DNA of 11,359 nt from positions 1 to 11,359 of the forward strand of contig DATBLZ010000138.1 of assembly GCA_036555065.1 (NCBI GenBank). Direction: 5' to 3'. Numbering within the stretch: position 1 is the stretch's first letter; every line of letters starts with the position of its first letter. The notes under the pieces were generated by a model. The model was not told where the DNA came from, searched no databases, and saw only the letters and a list, made by a program, of their open reading frames with translations. The translations under genes were made by a program, and so were the position numbers. Of the stretch, positions 1 to 6,027 are shown piece after piece. This stretch comes from DATBLZ01 sp036555065 (GTDB lineage Bacteria; Pseudomonadota; Gammaproteobacteria; Steroidobacterales; Rariloculaceae).

Positions 1-1752
1 GACGGCGCCGGGGCGGTGCTGCCAGATCGCCTCGAGGTCGGCCGAGAGAGCATCGATGTCGACGTTCGGCGCGTTCTCGCGCCGAATCAACACGTAGTTG
101 AGATCCGCGAGCGGCTTCACGAGCTCAGGGCCCGGCAGGAGGTCGCTCAAGACCATGCCGTCGCTCCATTGATAGAGCCCCGGCCGCTGCACGTTGCCCG
201 CGAGCCGCACGGAGCCCTCGAGCTGCTCGAGATTCGGCTGCACCCGAAGCACGTCGCCGTCGCGCACCGGCTCGCGCGCGCCCGCCGCCGCGAGGTCGAT
301 ATCCGTGACTGCGATGCCGCGGCCCGGCACGATGCGCTCGAGCTTGACATCGGCGCGGTTCGCCATCGCGTTCAAACCGCCCGCGAGCGTGACGAGGTCG
401 CTGACGCTCTGCTCGCCGCGAATCTCGTAGATCGCCGGCCGCCGCACTTCGCCGTCGACGGCAACGGTCGCGCCGATCGGCGGCACGAAGATCACGTCGC
501 CGGGCTGGAGGCGCGCGTCGCCGCGGGTATCGCCGCGCAACAGTAGATCGTAAAGATCGAGCGTCGTCACGGTCGTGCCGCTGCGGATCAGCGCCAAGCG
601 CCTCAGCGACCCGATCTCTTTTACGCCGCCGCTCGCGAAGAGCGCGTTCGTCATCGTCGAGAGCGCGCTCACGGTATAAGAACCCGGCCGCGCCACGTCG
701 CCGAGCACGAAAACCCGAATCGACCGAAGCTCCCCGAGCGTCGTGTTCGCACGCACGCCGATCATCTGCTCGCTGACGCGCTGGTTGATCGCGTCTCTAA
801 GGTCCGTGAACTGGAGGCCGGCGACGGTCACGGGGCCGATCTCGGGAAACGTGATCGTGCCGTCGCGGTTCACGGTGAGCGGGTACTCGGCGTTGGTATT
901 GCCGAAAAGCTGCACATAGATCGTGTCGCCGGGGCCGATCACGTAGTCGGTGGGCACGGGGATATCCGTCGCCGGGGCGAACGTCGAGGGCACGTCGTCG
1001 CCGAAGAGGTCGTACCCGAACGGCTCGAGCGCGTCGGTGCCGATGGGCTCGAGCGGCAGGCGCGTGATGATCACGTCGAAGGGGCGCAGCTGCCGCTCGG
1101 CGCGCACGCGGATCGTCGCTTCGTCGACGTCGAGACCCGCGAGCTCGATCGCCGGCACGCCGGGCAAGGAGAGCCGGCCGGAATTGTCGAGCCGATAGGG
1201 ATTGCCGTCCTCGAGACGCTCGAGGAATGCGGCGAGGTCTTGCTGCTGCTGAGCCGCCGGGGGCGGCGGCGCGCCCGCGCGTGGCGCGAATTCGATCACG
1301 AGCGTGTCGAGGGGCGCGAAACGGGGCTCGAGCTCGACCGGCGGCTCCGTCGCCATCGGTGCGACCGCGGACGCAGCCGCCTCGAGCGCCTCCGGCGAGA
1401 CTTCGGCCTGCCCGCTTGCAGCTCCACCCTGGAGCATGCCGATGACGGCCTCGCGCTGCGCGGGCGGGAGTTGTCGCTGGAGCTCGCGGATCAAGGCCTG
1501 CTGCTGCGCGACCGGCAGTGAGTTGAACATGCGAACCTGCTCTTGGAGCGGGATCGGCACTTGGGCCGAAGCCGGCGCCCACGCCCCCAATGCAAGAAGA
1601 CACAGCGTGGCCGCCAAACCGCCCGCTTGCCGCAGCCTATGCTCGGCGAGAATCGCGCTCTCGGTGAATACGGCTCGAACTCCCCGCAACACTTTGTTCT
1701 TCGCCCCTGAATTGAAACGGGAAATATACAGAAACCGGCGCGTGCTGGCCAT
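1..1752 (-). CDS. SLBB-domain polysaccharide export protein (outer-membrane, Wza-like family), C-terminus outside window
   Basis: The first 584 residues are visible and the frame stays open to the window edge. The protein should sit in the outer membrane or periplasm and help export capsule or exopolysaccharide. A hydrophobic stretch at residues 44-62 ending in ASA|Q looks like a signal peptide. A Gln-rich segment follows (about 80-110), then a polysaccharide-export domain starting at YVIGPGDTIYVQLFGN (270-285). Three SLBB-type repeats follow, each with a G-x-V-x-R-P-G/A-x-Y core: VLGDVARPGSY (about 349), VDGEVRRPAIY (about 432) and LAGNVQRPGLY (about 517). This multi-SLBB layout resembles long export proteins of marine and soil gammaproteobacteria more than short Wza. 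The start is uncertain: the ATG used has no clear Shine-Dalgarno and leaves a 43-residue n-region, so GTG at 1692, preceded by AGGGGCGAAG, is a good alternative. A CATAAT hexamer at 1774-1779 is a weak -10 candidate. The two UDP-sugar genes further right fit the same pathway. Confidence 0.9.
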   Translation of the reverse strand, partial: MASTRRFLYISRFNSGAKNKVLRGVRAVFTESAILAEHRLRQAGGLAATLCLLALGAWAPASAQVPIPLQEQVRMFNSLPVAQQQALIRELQRQLPPAQREAVIGMLQGGAASGQAEVSPEALEAAASAVAPMATEPPVELEPRFAPLDTLVIEFAPRAGAPPPPAAQQQQDLAAFLERLEDGNPYRLDNSGRLSLPGVPAIELAGLDVDEATIRVRAERQLRPFDVIITRLPLEPIGTDALEPFGYDLFGDDVPSTFAPATDIPVPTDYVIGPGDTIYVQLFGNTNAEYPLTVNRDGTITFPEIGPVTVAGLQFTDLRDAINQRVSEQMIGVRANTTLGELRSIRVFVLGDVARPGSYTVSALSTMTNALFASGGVKEIGSLRRLALIRSGTTVTTLDLYDLLLRGDTRGDARLQPGDVIFVPPIGATVAVDGEVRRPAIYEIRGEQSVSDLVTLAGGLNAMANRADVKLERIVPGRGIAVTDIDLAAAGAREPVRDGDVLRVQPNLEQLEGSVRLAGNVQRPGLYQWSDGMVLSDLLPGPELVKPLADLNYVLIRRENAPNVDIDALSADLEAIWQHRPGAV

Positions 1753-1809
1753 GTCAGGCCCGTGGACAGGCTGATTATGGGTCAAGTATCTGGATTCCGG
1801 CGTTGACGG

Positions 1810-2055
1810 GCGCTCGGAGAGCTCGTCAGGGTGCCCGCGCCGACAACGACGCATCAGCTCGTCGCGCAGAACTTGCAGTTTCTGCTCGTTCGTTAGCACG
1901 CACGTGCGTGAATACTGGATCGTGGACCCGAAGCGGAGTCGATCGAGCTCCTGCGGCTCGGCCAAAGTGGCTTCGAAGCGCCCGTCCGATACGGCGTGGG
2001 CGATGAGCCAGTGTCCGCCGTTCTACATTCGAGTGGGGCAAGAGCCCCTTTCAGC
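1810..2055 (+). pseudogene. Decayed Uma2-family (DUF820) gene, frameshifted and internally deleted
   Basis: No intact reading frame exists here, but pieces of a Uma2 protein can be read in order. From 1813 one frame gives LGELVRVPAPTTTHQLVAQN, matching the N-terminal part of the family, and stops at TAG 1894. From 1904 another frame gives REYWIVDPKR, the hallmark Uma2 motif before the last strands. From 1939 the first frame resumes as SIELLRLGQSGFEAPVRYGV followed by GDEPVSAVL, the usual C-terminal part. The central PD-(D/E)XK core (EV-S/A-D-x-S...D...K...Y) is missing, so there is an internal deletion plus at least two frame changes. Uma2 proteins are putative restriction-like nucleases of unclear role. 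The open frame from GTG 1904 that runs into the downstream ATPase is a chance fusion with this remnant. The exact right end cannot be fixed. Confidence 0.7.
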
Positions 2056-2137
2056 GCCGCCGCGCGCGGCCGGGCTAGACTGTCGGCGGTGTCGTCATTC
2101 AACATACCAAACGACGAGTCTTCCGACACTTGCCAAG

Positions 2138-3289
2138 ATGACGCCAGCCGCCCCGGTCGTACCGCGCATTCTCGACCTCCCCGCGTTGCTCGAGGGCAAA
2201 TCTCACTTCCTGCTCGGCCCGCGGCAGACCGGCAAGAGCCATCTCGTGCGTCGCACCCTACCGCAGGCTCGCGTCTACGACCTACTCGACTCGGCTACTT
2301 TTCTTGACCTCAGCGCCCGCCCCAGCCGTCTCGCCGAAGAGCTCGGGGCCGACGATAGGCTCGTGGTGATCGACGAGATCCAGCGTCTGCCCGGCCTGCT
2401 CAACGAGGTGCACCGGCTCATTGAGCAGCGGGGTGTTCGCTTTCTGCTCACGGGATCGAGTGCGCGAAAGCTCCGCGGTGGTGGCGTGAATCTGCTCGGC
2501 GGCCGTGCGCGCGTGCGCCATCTTCGTCCGTTGTGCTTTCGCGAGCTCGGATCACACTTCGCGGTCGAGCGCGCGCTGCACAACGGTCTTCTGCCCCCGA
2601 TCTACTTCTCCGCCGACCCGAAGGCTGATCTCGACGCCTACTCGGGCACGTATCTCCAACAAGAAATCGTCGCTGAAGGAGCGACCCGCAACGTCCCGGC
2701 TTTCAGCCGCTTTCTTGGCGTTGCCGCGCAATGCAACGGAACGGTGGTCAACTTTACGGCCGTAGCGAACGACGCGCAGGTACCGAGGACGACAATCTAC
2801 GAGTACTTCGCGATTCTTCGCGACACCCTGTTACTGGAGGAGGTGCCGGCTTGGCGCGCTTCGCGCACGCGCAAACCCTTGGTCTCATCCAAGTATTTCT
2901 TTTTCGACGTTGGCGTCGTAGGGCAGCTGCAAGGTAGATTGTTCAGGCCTGGCACGCCCGAGATAGGCGGCGCGCTCGAAACTTACATCGCGCACGAGTT
3001 GTTCTGTTATCGAGACTACGTGTCGGGCGAACCGGTCAATCATTGGCGCTCGGCCTCCGGAATCGAGGTGGATTTCGTGCTCGGCGAACACACGGCCGTC
3101 GAAGTGAAGGCCAAACGCTCGGTCGGTGGACACGACCTTCGTTCGCTGCGCGCGATTCGCGAAGAAGGCGCTCTCAAGCGTTACATCTGCGTCAGTCTCG
3201 AGAGTGGTCCCCGCACGATCGACGGCATCGAGATCCTACCGGTAACGACTTTTCTCGAGTCGTTGTGGAACGACGCGTACACGGCATGA
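2138..3289 (+). CDS. AAA ATPase with DUF4143 C-terminal domain
   Basis: A 383-residue protein of the widespread ATPase/DUF4143 family; its cellular role is not established. Residues 27-34 are the Walker A loop GPRQTGKS, and RLVVIDEIQ (74-82) is Walker B with D79 and E80. LLTGSS (103-108) is the sensor-1-type strand, and R110-K111-L112 follows as in relatives. The C-terminal half carries ALETYIAHEL (279-288) and then W303-R304 and E310-V-D312-F, followed by AVEVKAKR (320-327). This last part is a PD-(D/E)XK-like core with D312, E322 and K324, as often seen in DUF4143. I chose ATG 2138 because the frame upstream of it is only Uma2 debris and the family normally begins just before the Walker A region, though no strong Shine-Dalgarno is visible. 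The gene appears intact. Its base composition is less GC-rich than the neighbours', suggesting acquisition. It converges on pgi with 3 bp between the stop codons. Confidence 0.85.
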   Translation: MTPAAPVVPRILDLPALLEGKSHFLLGPRQTGKSHLVRRTLPQARVYDLLDSATFLDLSARPSRLAEELGADDRLVVIDEIQRLPGLLNEVHRLIEQRGVRFLLTGSSARKLRGGGVNLLGGRARVRHLRPLCFRELGSHFAVERALHNGLLPPIYFSADPKADLDAYSGTYLQQEIVAEGATRNVPAFSRFLGVAAQCNGTVVNFTAVANDAQVPRTTIYEYFAILRDTLLLEEVPAWRASRTRKPLVSSKYFFFDVGVVGQLQGRLFRPGTPEIGGALETYIAHELFCYRDYVSGEPVNHWRSASGIEVDFVLGEHTAVEVKAKRSVGGHDLRSLRAIREEGALKRYICVSLESGPRTIDGIEILPVTTFLESLWNDAYTA

Positions 3290-3292
3290 GCC

Positions 3293-4888
3293 TCAAGAGC
3301 GTAGCACGCGCAGTTTGGCAAGCGCGCCCGCGATCGGCGCGGGATCCGCGCCCGTGGCCGCGATGACCGGGCCGGTCAGCTGCGAGGCGAGCTCTTTGCC
3401 GAGCTGCACGCCCCACTGATCGAACGAGTTCACGTCCCAGATCACGCCTTGGACGTAGACCTTGTGCTCGTAGAGCGCGATGAGCTTGCCGAGCATTTCG
3501 GCATCGAGCTGCGCGAAGAGCACGAGCGAGCTCGGCCGGTTTCCGGGATAGCTCTGATGAGGACCGCGCGACTCCCCTTCCGGATCGCCGACCGCGAGCG
3601 CCCACGCCTGGGCGAAGCAGTTCGCGGCCGCGAGATCCTGCTGGTCTTGTCGCCCGACGAGCGATTTTGCCGGCAGCAGGAAATCGGCCGAAAAGGTTCC
3701 GGTTCCCTGATGCAACAGCTGATAGAACGAGTGTTGCGCGTTCGAGCCGGGCTCGCCCCAAATGATCGGCGCGGTCTCGCACTCGACGGGTTGGCCGCCG
3801 CGACGCACGGACTTACCGTTGCTCTCCATCTCGAGCTGTTGCAGATAAGCCGGGAAGCGCAGCAGATGATCGTCGTACGGCAGCACCGCGTGCGTCGGCG
3901 TGCTTAGGAAGTTGCGATTCCAAATCCCGATCAGCGCGAGCAACACGGGTAGGTTCTGATCGAGCAATGCGGTCTCGAAGTGCTCGTCGATGCCGTGGCC
4001 GCCGTGAAGCAACGCATCGAAATTCTTCGCGCCGATCGCAAGCGCGATCGTCAATCCGACCGAAGACCACAGCGAATACCGGCCGCCGACCCAGTCCCAC
4101 ATCGCGAAGCGCTTGTCGGCGGCGATGCCGAAATGATCCAACGCCGCCGCGTTCGTCGAGACAGCCACGCACTGCGCGGCCACGGCGCGCGCACCGCCGT
4201 GCTCGAGCAGCCAGGCGCGCGCTGCGCGCGCGTTCGTGAGCGTCTCGAGCGTCGTGAAGGTCTTCGAGCAAATTACGAAAAGCGTCTTTTCCGGATCGAC
4301 TTCGTCGAGCACATGCGTGAGCGCGACGCCGTCGATGTTGGAGACGAAGTGGACGCGTAGATCCCGCGGCACGTCCTCGGCGAGCGCATGCACGGCCATG
4401 ACGATGCCGAGATCCGACCCGCCGATGCCGATGTTGACGACGTCGGTGATCGGCTTGCCCGTCGCGCCCTTGAGCTCGCCCGCGTGAAGCGCACCGGCCA
4501 TGCGGCGTATCTTCCGCCGCTCGGCCTCGACCGCGGGCATGACGTTCGTGCCGTCGACCTGGAGCGGCTGCTCCGCGGGCCGCCGCAGAGCGACGTGGAG
4601 CGCCGCGCGGTCCTCGGTGTTGTTGACCGGGAAGCCCGCGAACATGAGCTCGATCCAACGCGGAACCTCGGTTTGCTCGGCGAGCTCGATCAGCGAGCGC
4701 AGCGTTGCGACATCGAGGCGCTGGCGGCTGAAGTCGAGCAAGAGCCCCTGGGCATCGAGCGAGAGCTCGTCGAACCGCGCGGGGTCCGCCGCGAAGAGAT
4801 CGGCGATCGACGTATCCGCAAGCCGCCGCGCATGGTCGCGCAATGCGCGCCAGGCCGGCGTGTGGGGGCCGTAGGTGCGATCGATCAT
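3293..4888 (-). CDS. pgi: Glucose-6-phosphate isomerase
   Basis: Interconverts glucose 6-phosphate and fructose 6-phosphate in the cytoplasm, linking glycolysis and gluconeogenesis to sugar-nucleotide synthesis. The 531-residue length is normal for the bacterial long form. Family signatures are complete: VNIGIGGSDLG (151-161), SKTFTTLET (208-216), GGRYSLWSSVG (268-278), QLEMESNGKS (351-360), GEPGSNAQHSFYQLLHQGT (378-396) and the C-terminal signature VIWDVNSFDQWGVQLGKEL (482-500). The expected catalytic residues are present: E355, H386 and K498. It is transcribed alone, converging on the DUF4143 ATPase. No Shine-Dalgarno precedes the ATG; instead a TACAAT hexamer lies 7 nt upstream, so the message may be leaderless. 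Its fructose 6-phosphate and glucose 6-phosphate products feed the UDP-sugars used by the two genes at 6028-8355, but physical linkage is loose and co-regulation is not shown. Confidence 0.98.
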   Translation of the reverse strand: MIDRTYGPHTPAWRALRDHARRLADTSIADLFAADPARFDELSLDAQGLLLDFSRQRLDVATLRSLIELAEQTEVPRWIELMFAGFPVNNTEDRAALHVALRRPAEQPLQVDGTNVMPAVEAERRKIRRMAGALHAGELKGATGKPITDVVNIGIGGSDLGIVMAVHALAEDVPRDLRVHFVSNIDGVALTHVLDEVDPEKTLFVICSKTFTTLETLTNARAARAWLLEHGGARAVAAQCVAVSTNAAALDHFGIAADKRFAMWDWVGGRYSLWSSVGLTIALAIGAKNFDALLHGGHGIDEHFETALLDQNLPVLLALIGIWNRNFLSTPTHAVLPYDDHLLRFPAYLQQLEMESNGKSVRRGGQPVECETAPIIWGEPGSNAQHSFYQLLHQGTGTFSADFLLPAKSLVGRQDQQDLAAANCFAQAWALAVGDPEGESRGPHQSYPGNRPSSLVLFAQLDAEMLGKLIALYEHKVYVQGVIWDVNSFDQWGVQLGKELASQLTGPVIAATGADPAPIAGALAKLRVLRS

Positions 4889-4895
4889 GGTCGCG

Positions 4896-4901
4896 ATTGT
4901 A
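4896..4901 (-). promoter_or_regulatory. Candidate -10 element of pgi
   Basis: Reading toward pgi, TACAAT (5 of 6 to TATAAT) ends 7 nt before the ATG. Transcription would then start at or next to the start codon, which fits the absence of a Shine-Dalgarno. No convincing -35 hexamer lies 16-18 bp upstream, so the call is tentative. Confidence 0.35.
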
Positions 4902-5010
4902 CAGAAACTGCGCGTGCGGCCGTGTTTCTAAACTTTCGCCGACACGAGGCGAGCGAGAACATAGAGGCTGCGTGGAGCACCGACTCGAGTTACGGTAGCC
5001 TTTATACGCG

Positions 5011-5293
5011 ATGGTTTCGAGAGTGGCGCCGATAGGAAGCAGGCACGCCGGTGTCGTCGACCCGTTGGCGCGCTACCTGCATCAAGCCGCGGGCAGACTT
5101 TTACAAAACGTCACATCCGGGGCCACGCGACGTCCTACTCATCATCGAGGTCGCCGACACCACGCTCCGCTATGACCGAGACGTCAAAACGCTTTTGTAC
5201 GCGCGTAGCGATCGGCCCGACCTCAGTGCGGCGATCACGATCGACTCGCTACCCAATGCGCGCATCGAGCTCAGCGCTCTCTTCGCGGATTGA
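5011..5293 (+). pseudogene. Second decayed Uma2-family (DUF820) gene
   Basis: Uma2 segments appear in order but in two frames. From 5011 one frame reads APIGSRHAGVVDPLARYL, the N-terminal block of the family (family form roughly 'PIGSRHAGVVDRL'). From about 5090 the next frame reads KPRADFYKTSHPGPRDV and then LLIIEVADTTLRYDRDVKTL, containing the conserved nuclease-like core (E, D and K residues) up to LLYAR. The protein then jumps to RIELSALFAD and stops at 5293; the segment that normally carries GIPEYW-V-D is missing. There is therefore one frameshift and two internal deletions, and the start codon region is lost (TAG in frame at 4996). The stretch from GTG 5051 is still an open frame of 80 codons, but it lacks both ends of the fold and is unlikely to encode a working protein. 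Its family subtype differs from the remnant at 1810, so these are separate losses. The interval 4902-5010 shows nothing further. Confidence 0.75.
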
Positions 5294-5296
5294 TCG

Positions 5297-5318
5297 TCGC
5301 GGCTAGGGCCGCTCCCAT
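5297..5318 (+). repeat. REP element, degenerate copy
   Basis: TCGCGGCTAGGGCCGCTCCC matches the REP consensus seen elsewhere in the window, but the loop is changed (CTAGGG instead of CTAAAG), which weakens the palindromic stem. It sits 3 bp after the Uma2 remnant's stop and upstream of the mazEF promoter. Confidence 0.6.
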
Positions 5319-5335
5319 GGCCGCGGACAAGCGAC

Positions 5336-5365
5336 TTGACCCACTGTAAGGACCTTCCTTACAGT
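5336..5365 (+). promoter_or_regulatory. Predicted promoter of the mazEF-like operon
   Basis: TTGACC at 5336-5341 (5 of 6 to TTGACA) and TACAGT at 5360-5365 (4 of 6 to TATAAT) are separated by 18 bp. A start near 5372 would give a leader of roughly 26 nt before the antitoxin ATG at 5398. The spacer and -10 are covered by the first of two palindromes, as expected for an autorepressed toxin-antitoxin promoter. No clear Shine-Dalgarno follows. Confidence 0.55.
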
Positions 5366-5380
5366 AAGGATCATCCTTAC
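5346..5380. promoter_or_regulatory. Tandem palindromic operator upstream of mazE/mazF
   Basis: Two 17-bp palindromes lie side by side with one base between them: GTAAGGACCTTCCTTAC (5346-5362) and GTAAGGATCATCCTTAC (5364-5380). Both have GTAAGGA/TCCTTAC arms around a 3-bp centre; in the second the arms extend to 8 bp. Their centres are 18 bp apart, which would put two bound dimers on nearly the same face of the helix after about 1.7 turns. They overlap the -35/-10 spacer, the -10 and the likely start site. AbrB/MazE antitoxins bind such palindromes to repress their own operon, so this is the most probable binding site. Binding itself is inferred. Confidence 0.7.
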
Positions 5381-5397
5381 CGTTCGGGCCCCTAGCG

Positions 5398-5616
5398 ATG
5401 ATTACCAGCAAATTGACCAGTAAGGCGCAGACGACGATCCCACAACCGGTTCGAGCCGCGCTGCGTCTCAGCGAAGGCGACGAGCTCGCCTACCAAATCG
5501 AAGCGAATCGTGTGATTTTGACTAAGGCGAGTAACAGCAAGGTCGGCGATGATCCGTTTCGCACGTTCACCGAATGGAGCTCGGCAGCGGACAAGAAGGC
5601 GTATGGCGATCTTTAG
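5398..5616 (+). CDS. AbrB/MazE-family antitoxin
   Basis: A 72-residue protein with the swapped-hairpin AbrB/MazE/SpoVT fold at residues 1-45: MITSKLTSKAQTTIPQPVR then LRLSEGDELAYQI, the usual 'K.T.KGQ.TIP..VR..L.l..GD.l.y.i' pattern. One variation is A10 where most relatives have G. The C-terminal tail (about 50-72, DPFRTFTEWSSAADKKAY) matches the toxin-binding tail found in antitoxins paired with PemK toxins. It would bind DNA as a dimer at the palindromes just upstream and neutralise the toxin encoded next. The ORF overlaps the toxin gene by 14 bp, implying translational coupling. This is a chromosomal type II toxin-antitoxin pair that appears intact; which stress or element it serves cannot be read from sequence. 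Confidence 0.9.
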   Translation: MITSKLTSKAQTTIPQPVRAALRLSEGDELAYQIEANRVILTKASNSKVGDDPFRTFTEWSSAADKKAYGDL

Positions 5617-5962
5617 GCAGGGCGACGTCATCAAGGTGCCGTTCCCTTACACCGACCGCTCGGCTCGTCAGTATCGGCCGGCGCTCGTCGTGTCCACGGG
5701 CGGCATCGAAGCCGCACACGGACTGCTGTGGGTCACGATGATTACGAGCGCAGAGAACCGTGGTTGGGCCGGCGATTTGTCCGTCGGAAGTCTCGCTCTG
5801 GCCGGGTTGCCCGTACCCTCCGTCATTCGTACGGCGAAGCTCGCAACGATCGAGGTCGGCGACGCGACGCGGCTCGGCAGAGTCTCGACTTCGCTGCTCA
5901 AACGGGCCATCGGTCGAATCGCTCGGGAGCTCGGCGTCGAAGCGTCTCAAGATCGCGGCTAA
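5603..5962 (+). CDS. MazF/PemK-family toxin (putative mRNA endoribonuclease)
   Basis: A 119-residue PemK/MazF-like protein. Family members cleave mRNA and are held inactive by the antitoxin. Visible motifs are the N-terminal GDVIKVPFPYTD (7-18), R25-P-A-L-V-V-S31 (the conserved arginine of the RPxLVV strand), VTMITS (44-49, whose Thr/Ser is in the active-site strand) and VIRTAKLATI (74-83). I chose ATG 5603 over the longer frame from 5549 because the family begins a few residues before GDV and because it overlaps the antitoxin end in the usual way. The last codons (...CAA GAT CGC GGC TAA) run into a REP element, so the final Arg-Gly and the stop codon are REP-encoded. The original C-terminus may therefore have been slightly different. 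The catalytic part is complete. Confidence 0.88.
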   Translation: MAIFRQGDVIKVPFPYTDRSARQYRPALVVSTGGIEAAHGLLWVTMITSAENRGWAGDLSVGSLALAGLPVPSVIRTAKLATIEVGDATRLGRVSTSLLKRAIGRIARELGVEASQDRG

Positions 5963-5974
5963 AGCCGCTCCCAC
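5953..5974 (+). repeat. REP element at the 3' end of the mazF-like gene
   Basis: Copy of the window's REP family with the perfect stem GCGGCT-AA-AGCCGC followed by TCCCAC. It overlaps the last codons of the toxin gene and provides its TAA stop. The hairpin would lie at the end of the toxin-antitoxin mRNA, and the tandem repeat begins 12 bp downstream. Confidence 0.85.
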
Positions 5975-5986
5975 AGGAGGGCAGCT

Positions 5987-6024
5987 GCCACACAAGGGCC
6001 GCTGCCACACAAAGGCCGCTGCCA
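5987..6024 (+). repeat. 17-bp tandem repeat derived from a REP half
   Basis: GCCACACAAGGGCCGCT (5987-6003) and GCCACACAAAGGCCGCT (6004-6020) are two 17-bp units differing at one base, followed by GCCA (6021-6024). The unit resembles the REP right half (AAGCCGCTCCCACA), and a diverged unit lies between the REP and the first clear copy. It fills the gap between the convergent toxin and epimerase genes. No terminator-like T-run is present. Confidence 0.7.
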
Positions 6025-6027
6025 TCC

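Noticed and set aside
797..1603. A minus-strand frame of 268 codons
   Set aside because: It overlaps the SLBB export protein on the same strand in another frame and encodes an Arg/Ala-rich low-complexity product.
1904..2137. N-terminal extension of the ATPase from GTG 1904
   Set aside because: The extension begins with a Uma2 piece (REYWIVDP) then turns into unrelated, out-of-frame sequence; family members start close to the Walker A motif, so ATG 2138 is used.
2038..4749. A 12-bp direct repeat GCAAGAGCCCCT at 2038-2049 and 4738-4749, possible insertion footprint
   Set aside because: The second copy lies within conserved pgi coding sequence and pgi is intact, so the match is most likely chance.
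4388..5035. A plus-strand frame of 215 codons over the 5' part of pgi
   Set aside because: It is antisense to pgi, which is complete, and shows no family motifs.
5953..6027. CRISPR array
   Set aside because: Only two clear 17-bp units without unique spacers; repeats are contiguous and REP-derived, and no cas genes are present.
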